Shown: piece after piece, positions 37,048 through 50,074 of the stretch
How the letters are laid out: each line of letters starts with the position of its first letter
Numbering within the stretch: the first letter of the stretch is position 1
NCBI GenBank assembly: GCA_037179385.1
Contig: CM074189.1
Location: 27,713,648 to 27,777,647, forward strand
Direction: 5' to 3'
Source: Holothuria scabra
Lineage: Eukaryota > Echinodermata > Holothuroidea > Aspidochirotida > Holothuriidae
DNA length: 64,000 nucleotides
The notes under the pieces: generated by a model
Database searches by the model: none
Told to the model about the DNA's origin: nothing
Seen by the model: the letters and a program-made list of their open reading frames with translations, nothing else
Made by a program: the position numbers and the translations under genes

Positions 37048-39399
37048 TCAGGAAAGAAAGAATGTCATGTACAGTAGTCCTAGCCTACTGTTGAGTGACA
37101 CAAAACTACTGCATTACTAAACCAGAATTGTAATAAAGCTGAATATTTTTGTTTCATTTTTTCTTTTCAATTGAAATTTATTTTCATGTTTTGCAAAGTA
37201 TGTAAAATTCAGTAATTCAGATTATGTATACACATGAAGGGTACTAGATCAATATATGTAGACTGTTATCTATGCAAGTGACAAAATGACTATCATTGTT
37301 AGTCATCTGGTCAAGGTATGGCCTGAAAGTGACAACCCTGAACTACTCAGAGTGAATGTTTCACAAGCTGTCCATGCTCAGTGAAGTTTCCTTGAATGCT
37401 CTCAAGCTAAATTTGCTTACAGGACTGTATCCCTAGAAAACATAAAGCAACATGTTTGTTAGCACCATTAAATACAACAGACAACTTTCATACTTTTGCA
37501 TGTGTATGAACATGTATTAAAGCACTTTACCTGGCAGTTAACCACTTATAACTTTTTAACTTGCTTTTGCTTAAATTTTTTAATCATCTGTCCTTCAGAT
37601 ATCTGTTAATGAAGTTACATGAAGAAGGGCATGATCAAGTTCAGGCCTGGAATGACCACAGGGGCTGACACAGATTTAAGGGCATGTTGACTGGCAAATA
37701 TTAGAGATGGCTATTTAAAGAGGTGACATATTGTAACAGTGAGCCCATTATGACATTACAATATCTATGTTGGATGGGGGCACTTTCTGGACTTAAAAGA
37801 TGCGGTGGTGTTTTGGGAGGAATGATTTGGAATTAAAAATAAAGCATTTGAAGGAAGATAGATTCTGAACTTGGCAGGGGGCAGCATGGGCATGCGGGAT
37901 CTCTTGTGATTAAAGTAGTATAGTGAATGTATAAATGGCTTATAGACACAAGTAATGAAACTACAGTTTACTTTTCAAATTACAAAAATTTTCCAAATTA
38001 CACCCCTACCCCATGTTAGTTACCCATAGACCAGTTTCAGCCATACAGTACCAACACAACCCTGCCCCTGACACTGCTGGTGTGCTGTTGTTGTAAGGTT
38101 GAGAGGTTATCCTCTTGATATTTATGCAAAAGTGCATAAGTTTAGATAATCCAAAAAAGACACATGTTGATTTGGAGGAAGGTAGCAAAAATTTGCTTTG
38201 TTTGTGTGTGTAGTGGGTAACATGGGCACTGATTTGATTTTCAAAGTAGGGGGGACATCTGGTCTAAAATTTTTGATTTTTTTTTTTCGCTTGTTCTGGT
38301 AAGGCCTTTACACTCAGCATACCTAGACATTTTCTCCTTCTTTTAGGTGAACACCACAGTACCATATTTCAGTGGTCTCTCCAGTTACAGGAAAGGAGTC
38401 CCATGGACCACCAGATGACATTTGTTTATGCCTTTGCCTGAGAATGTGCAATAAGATATCATTCTTGGCAGGCATAAAGATGCATATTTGTTGGTTCTTG
38501 GGCTAAACAACAGCAACCCTATCATCCTATGATGCATGCAATGTCATTCATGAAAGTGGATCAAACAGTTTAGCCCCTCCGCTTTGCAGCTGGTGACAAC
38601 AACGACACAATGGCACACCCAAGTGCTATCCCTGGTGTTCCTTTTTGGTATTATTGATTTTATTGCAATGAAGTTTAATATTTGATTCAGATTTGCAGCC
38701 ATGGTTTTCAGTCTTTTGAAGCTTACTAAGTGTAGGCTGAGAAATGTAATCAGTAACATGCAACTAGATGGACTTCGATGCACTTGTCTGCAAGTTTTGG
38801 GTTCCTAGTATATGTATTTGCTTGTACTCAACTAATGACACTATCTTGCAAGAAAGTGGTGAAAAGTAGAAGGGATTTGAGTTCTCTGTGCTCAGCTCTG
38901 AGGTGTTACATTCAACTGCTAATGTGGCCATGGCTATATATTCATCGAGGTTAAGAAGTTAATTTCCTGTCTTTGGCATTTTGTGAAATTGCCATTCATT
39001 TGAGAGTGATTGCTTTATAGTCTGTCACAAAAACCAAAGTACATGGGGCGATGTGCACTATCTAAAAAGAAATTTCGTAAATGGCTAACAATAACAGTAA
39101 TCCTTAAACTAATCCCTAAACCGAACAAAGAATATAATCGACACAATACAATGGCAACAGCCAATCAAGAAACACCTTGTTAATCAAGAAAACCTTGCTG
39201 TGAGAGACTTGTATTTTTTGCAACTGCTGGCGTCATCTTAATAGGGACAGAGGAGAATCCTAATAACTGAGAGGGAACATCTCGAGAGATGTGGATCCAG
39301 TCTAAGTTCGTCAAATTCGTCGAAGATCAGCACATTTTAGACATACCATAGTATGCTTTATGATTGTGTAGAGTTCACGACCTAGCAGGGTTTTTTTTT
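37048..39399. other. Non-coding stretch, no supported gene
   Basis: No gene or RNA is recognised. Short frames at 38006-38188 and 38544-38783 have no familiar motif. Confidence 0.45.
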
Positions 39400-39947
39400 T
39401 TTTGGTGCAAGTGCAAGTACTCGATATGTTGGCTGAAAAACTCCAATTTAAAGTTAAGGGGGGGGGGCACTAGTAAGTAGGTTAGAAGAATGTTTTATGT
39501 TTGCAGGCCCTGGCCTTTAAAGAATTTTTATCATAAAAAGCAAAGCTCCAGGACGATGTAGGGCACGTTCCTATTAACTACTTGTTCAAATTAGGCACAT
39601 TTCCCTAGCATGTTTCCCCAACAAGTCCCCGTTCCCAAATCGCCGTAAAGGGAGTAAGGTGCAAAAAGTCTTGACAGATCAATGTAGAGGAAACTTAACA
39701 TTCAAGTGGTTGTGGGAGATTAGTCGGGTATAACTGGGGTCCATCAGCTTTATCTTTCTATAACATGAATGTTTGATCATTGAAATAAATGCCTCTCGAA
39801 TTCCTCAATTTTACTGATGATAGGAGAGTTAAGAACTGCATTTAGAAAAAGGGCATAAGACGATTTTCGGCCCATGAACCTCTGCTTCACTAGCTGCTCA
39901 GATTTGTCCATACATGTGTCTAAAGCCTCTTACTGATTGACCCCAGG
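39400..39947 (-). repeat. Old diverged reverse copy of the composite repeat unit
   Basis: Segments such as AAAAGTCTTGACAGATCAAT, ACTAGCTGCTCAGATTTGTC and CTCTTACTGATTGACCCC line up, in the same order, with 45540-45870 and 48050-48280, at perhaps 70 percent by eye. The copy is cut off at 39947 by CAGGGGTGGCGCCAACGGGG, a hAT-like start. Confidence 0.6.
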
Positions 39948-40949
39948 GGTGGCGCCAACGGGGGGAGGGGGCGGGGGAATCCCCCCCCCCGTCGGTGAAC
40001 ACTGGCCCCCGTCGGGGAAGGTCGGCGGTTTCGTCGGGGAGGCCTAAAAATAAAATAAAAAAATAAAAAAAATAAGAAATAAATAATAAAAAAAAAAAAC
40101 CACGAGGACTGAAGTTACTGGATGGGCGATCTAGAACATATTTTTTGTTTTGAAATGCTATTTTAATACATATCGGAATCGATTTTAAATCACTTTTTCA
40201 CTCTGTTAAACCCCATTCTATGAACCTTGTCCTATCTCTTCCCACGTCGGGGAAGGACGGCATTTTTTCAAGAGACCTAAACATGAAAAACGTAAAGGAC
40301 TGAAGTTACTGGATGGATGACCATGATTTTTTTCTTTTTGAACTATTTTTTTTTTTATGCAACGCTATTTTAATACATATCTGAATCAGTTTAATCACTT
40401 CTTACTAGACCTTCTGTCCCGCATCCCATCTTCAATCCGCGCGCGCAAGGTCATGCCTCCGTCGGGGACGGGCTACCCACCCCCTGTTGTTGAAAAAATC
40501 CAATTTCGTCGGGGAGACTTCATCTACAGACCTACGACAAAAGATGCGGGTCTGTAGTCACTCGGACGACCTTCTTGATCTTGCTTACTGGAAGATCATA
40601 TTCTCCAAGGAAACTCACAATTCCGAATTCTCCTTACAAAAACGGACTTGGGGTTGTTCATGTGCGTGCAGTACCCAATGGTCTGCCATCTGGCCTGCCC
40701 GGACAGCCGAATTCTAACAAAGGTAATGAATAACGGCCATGTCGTTTTCAGCTACAAATAATGATAAACAGTGGTGTGTGAAAATCTCCCCATAAGTCTG
40801 ACTGAAAATTTTTCCATTTTTCGAAAAATTCTGTGCGCTCGACTTAGAAAATCTTTCGGGCATGGTTATTTTTTTGGGACAAAACAACAGTTCTGCCCCT
40901 TCCAAACTCAGCTGACACGCTCCCGTACGCCTATGACAATAATAAAATA
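39948..40949. other. CGTCGGGGA-rich repeat block, no gene
   Basis: The block begins CAGGGGTGGCGCC and contains repeated CGTCGGGGA(AGG/GAG) motifs plus A-rich runs. A worn tandem relation is visible between about 40095-40240 and 40285-40440 (GGACTGAAGTTACTGGATG). The frames at 40357-40905 are unsupported. Confidence 0.5.
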
Positions 40950-41098
40950 TAAAACTTCAAATATATGCGAAGTCAAATTTTTTCCTCGGGAGAATTCTCC
41001 AATATGGTCTCTTCGTATTTCAAATATAGAGAAGGAGATAAATATCCACAGAACAAGTATTGCTAATTTACAGGTAGATTACTCGCACCTTGAACTAC
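40950..41098 (-). repeat. Fragment of reverse composite unit
   Basis: TCGTATTTCAAATATAGAGAAGGAGATAAATATCCACAGAAC and ACTCGCACC correspond to 47505-47575 in the same orientation. It is interrupted at 41099 by the insertion that ends near 45082. Confidence 0.6.
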
Positions 41099-41764
41099 AG
41101 GGGCGGATTTAGGGGGCCCGGGCCCCCTTCCAAAAATGATAAAAAAAATTCCAAACTCAAAAAAAAAAGAAAAAGAAAAAACAAGAATAAAAAGAAAAAA
41201 TAAAAAGGAAGAAGAAAAAGACAGTGACATGGCCCTATTTCATTTAAATATGACTAATGTGACGTGTTAGAGTCAGTGAATATATTTCAACATTTTTATC
41301 TTAGCAACGAAGTAACATCAAAATAAACTTATTCTAGATTTTAGGTCCGCTTTATGTTATGGTGACATGGCGTTAGTAAAGCTGTTTTCACTTGGCAGTT
41401 AATGAATAAAATACCCCTAAAAGATCAGCAGGAATTGTTTTAACATCTTTCACCCTTCTCTACATACCTCCCCAAACTTTGATGGTTTCTGAAATATTTT
41501 ATCGGCTATGAAAAAATGATGTGGAGTGTTGCACAGTGTTAAGATTTATCTGCTAACCCTAAAAAATTCTCGCATAAGTACAAATCAACGTCGACATAGG
41601 AGCCCTCTAAACTTTTTCTGTGAAAATTCGGGGAAATATATATTAGAAAAATATTTTCAGGCACTGGAATAATTTTAATTATGTTCTATCACAAATGGTT
41701 CTAAAACTACCAAAATTTTAGCATGCCTGGCGTACTTTAGACGTTTCCTCAATTTTGTCCTTAA

Positions 41765-42609
41765 AGGCCCTGTCACACTATTCCGGGCAAGCACTGCGTG
41801 CAAATTGCGGGTGACAATTTTTGCTGCCCGCAGGTCCCCGCATTTAGCACGGACCTGACAGTATCTCGCCCGGATCTTTCCCGTACTTGCCCGCAGGTGC
41901 GCACGCAAGTCCGAGTTGCCCGCAGCCAAGTTTTGAACATGCTCAAAACTTGTTCCGGGTAAATTGCGTGAGTTTGCCCGCAGAGGTTCCCGCAGAACAC
42001 CCGCAGGAGGCCCGTAGCGACCGCAAGTCACCAGCAGTTAACCCGCGTGAAGAAAGTAGATTGGCCGCGAATTTCGACAATTTCGTGCAGAGCGCGTGTC
42101 AGATGCGTGCATGGGACGTGCGTTTTACGGGCAAGGAACGGTGTTGGTTCTGACAACTTGACTTCATAGTGTCAATTCTGCGGGTATGGAGCGAGGAAAT
42201 TGAGGGCATGTTGCGGGCAAGTTACTGTCTCCCTGCTGGTAATCCGAGGGCTTGTGGCGGGCAAGTTGCTGGCATTCTGCGAAAACATCTGCCATGTTAA
42301 TATGCTCGCAAGCGGCACGCGTAAACCTCGCACATTACAGGCAACTCCCACGCAGGTGACACGTAACTGGCACGCCGGTAACTCGCAGAGCCCGTAAGTG
42401 TCCTGAGCTAACACGGAACCCTCCCGCTTGTTGCATGCATTTCACACGGAGAACACGCAAAACCCACGGAAGTACCACGGGTTAAATACGCAAGTTCCAC
42501 GTAAAATCCACCCAAATCTTGACTTACCCGCAGACCTTTTCCTGCGTGCAACAAAATTCTTGCTCGCAACAAGCCCTTAGAGCCTGCCCGGAATAGTGTG
42601 ACAGGGCCT
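41765..42609. mobile_element. PIF/Harbinger-like non-autonomous element (845 bp)
   Basis: Perfect 25-bp terminal inverted repeats (AGGCCCTGTCACACTATTCC plus GGGCA) are flanked by TAA on each side (41762-41764, 42610-42612). A 3-bp TWA duplication with a GGCCCTGT-type terminus fits PIF/Harbinger. The outer context is TTAA, so Kolobok or piggyBac is an alternative. The interior is clearly GC-richer than its surroundings and filled with CCCGCAGG, TTGCCCGC and GCGGGCAAG motifs, in one orientation in the left half and mostly reversed in the right half. Overlapping frames there are by-products of this repetition, not genes. Confidence 0.78.
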
Positions 42610-43627
42610 TAACACTTTTACCTTCTAATAACAACCACTGGTGAATCAGCAGAAAAAGTGACGGCCAAGTGCATATCGCGCGGGCTACCTACTACTGCAC
42701 AATTAGTACTTCGTTTGTTACCTTCGTTACCAAACAGCACGGCCTGACAGCCCCTTGTTCAGAGAAGGGGGATTCACGCACCACACGAGGTATGGCAAAC
42801 TTTTCCCAAAGTCGCCGGTAGCATAGACATGCCCCAATTATATTTGTTCCCTCCCTGGGAATCCCAACATCGTGACGTCAAGTTTAGGTAGGGTGTTATG
42901 AAAAAAAATCATATACGCACCGCGCCAACCCGATGGTGGCACTCCCCTTTGATGGACTTCCCACAATTCCCAGCCCCTACCCTAGTTAAAATCTGGGATC
43001 CACCACTGTCTATGAAATTCATTTCGAGTGGGTCAGGTGGGTGGAAGTGATCACAAATTTTGTCCTCCTTTCATGACTTTTTTTTTTTCAAAGGAAGAAC
43101 TTTATTCCCATCTTGAAAATATATACATATGTACATATATATAAAACATAGGTTGGAAAATATAATACTTATATAAATAATAATATAAATATTTATGGCC
43201 TAATTAATTCAACTTACAATATCATTACATTAACATCGTGATTCAATTAACTTACATCACATTTTCTTTTAACTGGAAGGAAGAAATCTTCTTTTCTTGA
43301 CTTATATACATATGTGCGTACGAAAGTTGGAAAATACATAAAATGCAAGTGTTAACAATAATTACAGTATGAAGCCTTTGTTACAAATTATAAATAAGGT
43401 CACCATTCCCCCGGGTAACACATGACCTATCCTTGATCCACATTTTGAAAATTTTTTCCTTCGAAAATCTTCTGTAATCTGCTTCGATTCTGTCTTTAAT
43501 AGTTTTAATGATTATTGACAGTATTTCTTGATAGTTTTGTACTTCCAATTCGAAAACATGTAAACATCTTGATTTCCAGATTTTCATGACTTTTGCCACT
43601 AGTAGTTGTGAGGAATATTATAGTCTG

Positions 43628-43661
43628 CCCCCCCCCCCCCAAAAAAAAAAAAAAAAAAAAT
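43628..43661. repeat. (C)n(A)n homopolymer run
   Basis: About 13 C followed by about 20 A. Confidence 0.95.
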
Positions 43662-43847
43662 TGTGCCAAGGTCTCTAAAAAGTAAGTTCGGCCTTATGTG
43701 CCCAACAGCATAACGAAGAAGTTTCAGATGTACCGAGGTTCCAACTCATAACGGCATAACCTAACGACTCTCTGCAGAACACTGAGCGAATTCATGTTAC
43801 ATGTAAAATATACTGACTCTTTTTTGGGCTTTTCAGGATCTGACATA

Positions 43848-44139
43848 AAGGGCCAATCCTCTCACCCCAAACCACAGTTTCTATAGGGGGTTACCAAAAT
43901 TCTCTGTTGGCTCAGCTCTTTGATTGACAGTTAATTCAAACAATGCAGAGTTCCAAAGCTTATATTACACAGCACGAACTGTACTTAGACTGTTTCGATT
44001 ACTGAACTTTTCTATACTCACCCTGAAGCAATAAACTGAGATTGTGTCTGGATAAAAATGAATTTCAGACAATTGTGGGAGGGACTTAAGAAGGTTGGGA
44101 ATTTTTGTATACTGTTTGGGGGTGAGAGAATTGGGCCTT
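43848..44139. mobile_element. TA-flanked MITE family A, copy 2 (292 bp)
   Basis: AAGGGCCAATCCTCTCACCC at the left and GGGTGAGAGAATTGGGCCTT at the right form a TIR of about 20 bp inside a TA duplication (43846-43847, 44140-44141). The interior matches 46126-46430 (for example CTTTGATTGACAGTTAATTC; GAAGCAATAAACTGAGATTG). Confidence 0.82.
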
Positions 44140-45082
44140 TAAAGAAACTCCCGTTAAAGCAACAAATATTGCTTTAGTTTCCATCTAGACACCCTTGAAA
44201 ACTGAAAAAATTCCAAAGGAGAGGGAAGTCACCCGTTCTAATAGACCTCTCCCCGGACGGCGATTCATGTGTGTTCTCCTTTCGAGAAAAATATATGTTA
44301 AACCTAGCCACCGCCCCCCGTCACAAAGCGAATTCTAAAAAAATGCACCTATACGTATTGCCCATACACACCTGAAAAGGAACAACAAATTGACTTCAAA
44401 AGATGTTAAATTTAGCACCAGATTGCATCTAAGGGTACTTAAATGTTCAAAAATTTGGGGAGAGGGACACCCCCTCCCCTTACACCCCTCCTCCACGCCA
44501 GCAGTAAGGAACTGCAGTTGGCCCCAAAACAAAAAGAATATGTCCACTCATAGACAGGTGGCAATATGCGTCCCCCCCCCCCCCCCGATTCATTAGAATC
44601 TGTTGGAGCCAGACTTCATGTTATAGAAACCCTGGTTAAGGTAACAAACATTGCACCATTTTGCATCTAGACATCCTTGAAAATCATAAAGAAAATTTCC
44701 ACAAGGTAGGGGAAACCTTCTCCACGTAGACCCCTCCCCCATGATGGCAGTCAATGTCCTCTTTGCCAGAAAATAAATATGGTAACCCTACTTTCATCAC
44801 TCCGCAACCCCATTTCCTGTGGTCCTTGAAAAGTGGAACCACTGGCTGAATCAGCATTATTGCAGCTTTTTCCTCACTACTTGGAAAATGGCCGACATGA
44901 GATGCATATTTCAAGGCTGGGCACATGCACCTTAGGACACGCGATGAGGGCCATTTCCGGCCATTTGGAGGGTTTGTAAATTCAAAAATTTTCTTGTACG
45001 CTCCGCACCAACTGATGGTGGCGCTCCGCTTAGATAGTCTTGCAGGCACTTTCCATGACCTGGGCACCGCTTCTGGCAAATC

Positions 45083-48000
45083 CTGGATCCGCCACTGAAC
45101 TATTGTAGTCTGCAGAAATTCTCAATTGGCATGACTCTCTGATTGACGGTAGAATAAGAAAACATGCAGAGTATACTATAGCTCCGATCTTACACTGCAT
45201 GTACTGCACTGGCTGATCGGCTGAGAGTGTCCTGAATATACATTAAATCTTGCATGCTACCCTTGAAACTATAACCTGGGATTTTTTGTTTCTGGATAAG
45301 AATGAGTTTAAGACAGTTGTTGGGTGGTGGTCGGGACGTAAGTTAAAAAATTAGGAGCATTGGAACTGCTTATGTCTTGGGTGAGAAGATTAATCCTTGA
45401 AGTAATTTCGATATTATAAAAAAATTAAAGTCCGGAACGATATATGGCACGTTCCCATCTACTTAGTTACCGTACTCTTTTATATCAGGTATTTTCCCCA
45501 CAGTCTTATCCACTTACCCAAAGGAAAACCTCTCCCGAATCTTCACAAAGTGAGTTAAGTGTCATAAGTCTTGACGGATCAATACACTATGAATCTGAAC
45601 ATTTGGGTGATTGTTAGCTGAGCTTATTCGAACAAAACTGCGTCTTTAATAAATCGACTTCTTTAAAAGCCGGTATTGGTGGAAGGTTGAACACTAAACT
45701 GGCTCTCGGGATCCCTCAATTTCACCGAAGAGGACAGTTTAGAACTTATTTTAGATATAAATTTGAGAGGATTTAAGGCCGATGAACCAAATAAATGCGA
45801 GTTGACTAGCTGCTCGGGTTCGTCTATACATGGGCCAGTAGCCTATACTGATTGACTTCGCCCCATAGCATGACGGGTTCCTCTGACACGGTGAAAGGTC
45901 ACTTTTCATACATTTCTAACCGAAAAAGCATCGGCGTGCTGCATCATAGATGAGGATTTTAGCAAGAAGATCCAAGTTGATTTAAGATTTCAAATTTTCA
46001 GTGAATAAAGATCCCGGTGGGTGTTATTCTCAAACTCGAATGTGATACCGGCTTGCCAAATCGAATATTACATTCATTTAGTAGTTTGCTACAACCACTC
46101 TCGGTGAATTACAACATCGTTTTTAAAGAGCCGAACCTCTCACCCAAATTACAATTTTAGTACGGGGTTACCGAAATCTCAATTGGCTGAGCGGTCGGTT
46201 CTTTGATTGGCAGCTAATTCGAACAATGCAGCGTACCAAAGCTTCTATTACACAGCATGAACGGTACTGAGAGTGTTTTGATTATATAAATTGAGTTTTT
46301 CTATACTCAACTTGAAGCAATAAACTGAGATTGTATCTGGATGAGGATGAATTTCAGACATTTGTGGGAGGGGCTTTAGTGAAAAGGTTAAAGTGAATTG
46401 GTACTGTTTGGGGCGGGAGAAATGGGCCTTTAGGCCTGTCTAAAAGTTCTTAATAGGTATCATGTACTGCATGGTGCCGGCGTGACTAAAGTCACGAGTA
46501 TTTCAACATGTTAGACCCATATGAGTCTGAAAAATATCAATTGGCTTCAATGCTGCTTTTTCTAAATGGTCTATATTAGCTGCCGTACATAGATATCTAC
46601 GAACTGGTATGTAGGTTTACGGCAAAACACGCTTTGCCGGTCAGCTGTTTTCATACGATTAACAATGTCTTAACCTATTCTTTTATAAGCTGTGCCTGCC
46701 GCGCTGAGTAGGCATATTTCTTGTCATTAATAGGCTCACAGGCGTCTTTGCAAAGAAGTTTAAAGAAATCTTTATTAATTGTTAGGGATGCAGACTATTT
46801 ATATTTGTCTTACAATTACTGTGTGCGGATAGTGACAAGACACCGAGTTTAATGAACATATTGCCTTTTTATATGTGATTATTTTGAAGGTAATATTTTC
46901 TCTCTCCTTTAAATATGAAATTCAAGCCTCCAGCAAGTCTATTATTGTTAGTGCGCCAGGGACCCTTTCGTTTCCCAACGTACGGCAAATTTGTTGGGCT
47001 GTAAGACTTTTGAGATACGATGTTGTACTTATATATGGTTGTGTGGAGTCTATATAACGTTTCGGGTCTTTCGCGTTGTATAAAGTGCCCAAAGACGTAC
47101 CACTCAGTGCGAGTACTAGATATGTTGGCTGCAAACATTCAAGTTGCTGTTCCAACCTAATGTATGGAAGACTCTAAAAATAATAAAGAGTGAAATTCCA
47201 CTGGTTAGAAGAGTGAAAATTTTACAGATCACTCCAAGGGAGCGGGAATTTACTCCAAAGAGCGAAGTTTCACCCTTGATGGAGTGCACACAGGGACCAC
47301 CCTTAAAACAGAGTGATCCCGTGCAAGCACTCGTTAAAGAGTGTAATTTTACTCTTCTTGTGTGAATCGCACCCTCTCTGGGGTGAATTTAACTAATCAT
47401 GGGGTGAATAAATATTCCAGTGAAGTGAATTCAGGATTTTCAACAGAGAATACAGTTCTTCCCTTTGGTTTGGGCGTGAAATTTTGTTCTTCCCTTCAGT
47501 GTTCAAATAGAGAGAAGGGGATAAATGTTCACAGAACTAGTAATGCTTATTTTAAAGGCAGAAAACTCGCACCCTACAAACTACAATTTGTATAGTAGTC
47601 TTTAGAAATTTTCAATTGGCATTTCTCTTTGATTGACCTTAGAACTAAGAAAAATAGCATAGTAGGCCTATACTGTAGCTCCGTTCCAACTCAGCATGTA
47701 CTGCACTAACTGACTGGATGGCTGAGAGTGTCCTGAATATACATTTAATGTTGCATACTATGCTTGAAACTATAACCTGAGATTTTTTTTTTTTTTGTTT
47801 CTGGATAAGAATGAGTTAAAGACAGTTGTGGGGAGGTGGGCAGGGCGTAAGTAAATGGGTTAGGGGAATTAGAACTGCTTGTCATCTTGGGTGAGAAGAT
47901 TTATTCTTGAAGTAATTTCGATATTATAAAAAACTTAAGTCCGGAACGATATATTGCACGTTTCCATCTGCTTAGTTACCGTACTCGTTTATATCAGGTA

Positions 48001-48886
48001 TTTTCCCCACAGTCTTATCCACTTACCCAAAGGAAAGCCTCTCCCGAATCTTCACAAAGTGAGTAAAGTGTGATAAGTCTTGACGGATCATTACACTACG
48101 AATCTAAACAGTCGAGTGATTGTAGGCTGCGCTAATCCAAACAAAACTGCTTTTATCAATGATTTCTTTAAAAAAGCTTGTATCAGTGGACGGTTGAACA
48201 AGGGAGCTATAAGCAGGACAGTGTAGAACTGCGTTTAGAAATAAAATTGAGAGGATTCAAGGCTGATTAACCAACTTGACTGTTTAAAAGTCCTTCATAG
48301 ACATCATGTACTGCATGGTGCCGGCGTGACTAAAGTCACGAGTACTTCAACATGTTAGACTCATATGAGACTGAAAAATATCAATTGGCTTCAATGCTGC
48401 TTCTTTTAAATGGTCTATATTAGCTACCGTACATCGATATCAACGAACTGGTATTTAGGTTTACGGCAAAACACGCTTTGCCGGTCAGCTGTTCTCATAC
48501 CATTAACAATGTCTTGACCTGTTCTTTTAAAAGCTGTGCCTGCCGCGCTGAGTATGCATATTTCTTTTCATTAATAGGCTCACGGACGTCTTTGTAAAGA
48601 ATTTAAAAGAAATGTCTATTAATTGTTAGGGATATAGACTATTTACTTTTGTCTTACCATTAATGTGTGCGGATAGTGACAAGACAACGAGTTTAATGAA
48701 GATATTGCCGTCTAATATGTGATTACTTTGAAGGTAAAATTTTCTCTCCCCTTTAAATGCAAAATTCAAGCCTTCAGCAAGTCTCTTTATGTTAGTGCGC
48801 CAGGGACCCTTCCGTTCCCCAACGTGCGGCAAATTTGTTGAGCAGCAAGACTTTGACATACGACGTTGTATTTATATATGATTGTG
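45083..48886 (-). repeat. Reverse-orientation composite units R1 and R2
   Basis: Two successive copies, reading opposite to those at 50.3-61.9 kb. Markers repeat at 45565 and 48075 (AGTCTTGACGGATCA) and at 46482 and 48326 (GTGACTAAAGTCAC). R1 carries an extra MITE A (46126-46430). R2 lacks about 640 bp around 48275. They differ from each other and from the direct units more than the direct units differ among themselves, so they look older. Frames such as 46922-47155 (minus) show no recognised domain. Confidence 0.85.
46126..46430. mobile_element. TA-flanked MITE family A, copy 3 (305 bp), with empty sites
   Basis: The left end is AAGAGCCGAACCTCTCACCC and the right end GGCGGGAGAAATGGGCCTT, flanked by TA (46124-46125, 46431-46432). 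In the direct units the same spot reads CGTTTTTAAGCCTG on the complementary strand without the insertion, which confirms the boundaries and the TA duplication. Confidence 0.88.
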
Positions 48887-50074
48887 CAATGGCGTAGCTA
48901 GGATACTTTCCAGAGGGGGGAAACTTAAGGTATTAAATTTCCCCAAAATTTTTCCCGGTCAAAGTGTATTTATTTCATGTAAAATATGCAAATTTACAAG
49001 TTTAACAACATTACATGGTCATTATGTAATATTAACTGTATTTTAATCTTAGTGTATAACATAGAACAATTGCAAATAACAGCTCTTAGTATATTTATTT
49101 TGGTCAACAATATCTGGTTTATTTGTATGTACTAACGCAGTGGCGTATGCAGGATTTCTCTGAAAGGGGGGAGGGGGCATGCAGTATGTTGAATCATCCC
49201 AGCCTAGGGGAGGGATCTAAGGGGAGGGGTGTCCCCCCCCCCCCCTTGGAATTTTTTGACGTTTTCAAGGAGCCTAGATGCAAAATGGTGCAAGATTTTT
49301 AACTTTGACAGGAACTTGAACAGTGTTTAAAGTTGAATCTTGGTGGTTCATGAGGATAAAACTGAACTTTCGTGTCTTTACATGCATTCTTATGCCATTT
49401 ACGCTACCTTATGAAGTGAAACTTGTCATTAAATTTGAATACTTCAAGGAGTCAAAGTAAAAGAGCAGTGATTGGTTTAGAATTTGCGTTTTTTTCCTGG
49501 CCAAAAACGTTATTTTGTCATAAAGATTATCTAAGCGAAGGGCCACCATTAGTTGGCGCGGAGCGTAGAGAAAATTTCGAAAAATCAGACCCCTCAGATG
49601 GCCGGAAATAGCATTTTCCAGACTTATACGAAGAATCTAACGAGTCGCTATCTTCTTCTGTCGTTTGCAATAAAATGCTCACTTCAAAATATGTTCACAA
49701 ACTGCAAAATGATCAGGGAGTTAAGAGCTACTTTGACCCCAAAAATGTAATTTTGCCCAAAAAACTGAGCGAAGCACCACCACTGGTTGGTGCGGAGCGA
49801 AGAGAAAATTTCGAAAACTCAGACCCCTCAGGTGGCAAAAAATTGCGTATTTATGCCTGTAAAGAAAATCTAAACATACAGTCTTTATTTTAATCGGTGC
49901 CACCAGTGGGACACAGGGAGTACCTTTTTAAGTAAAAATTGGAATATGACAAAATTTGCCTGTTTTTTAGGAATATAAATTGGAATCACTGAGGGGCCTT
50001 GCAGAGACAGTCCTTCCCCTTAGAAAATTTTTGAAAAATTGGGTGTCCTTATATGCAATCTGGTGCCACATATG
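48887..50074 (+). mobile_element. hAT-like repeat block interrupting the reverse units
   Basis: Two hAT-like starts occur (CAATGGCGTAGCTAGGA at 48887; CAGTGGCGTATGCAGGA at 49138). They are followed by G/C homopolymers, GATGCAAAATGGTGCAAG, and two copies of a GCGAAG(GG/CA)CCACCA...GCGGAGCG segment (about 49530-49620 and 49765-49850). The end carries TGAGGGGCCTTGCAGAGAC. The same series is found inverted at 62905-64000. No transposase is visible and no simple target duplication was found. Confidence 0.6.

Larger units (their letters stand above)
41099..45082. mobile_element. Nested insertion block with hAT-like ends (about 4 kb)
   Basis: The left edge is CAGGGGCGGATTTAGG and the right edge CCTGGATCCGCCACTG, which are inverted and of hAT type (CAGnGGCGGATnnAGG). 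The flanks join two halves of one reverse composite unit, and GAACTA is present on both sides, but a clean 8-bp duplication is not seen. A second right end (CTGGGATCCACCACTG at 42991-43006) lies inside, so this may be two overlapping elements. It contains the PIF/Harbinger-like element and MITE A copy 2. G/C-rich segments at 44450-45070 share words with the blocks at 49.5 and 63.6 kb. Confidence 0.5.

Noticed and set aside
41675..42414. Several overlapping ORFs of 65-118 codons
   Set aside because: They arise from the repeated GC-rich motifs inside the PIF/Harbinger-like element and overlap on both strands.
44684..45079. 131-codon minus-strand ORF
   Set aside because: It lies within dispersed hAT-type repeat sequence shared with 49.5 and 63.6 kb and has no domain.
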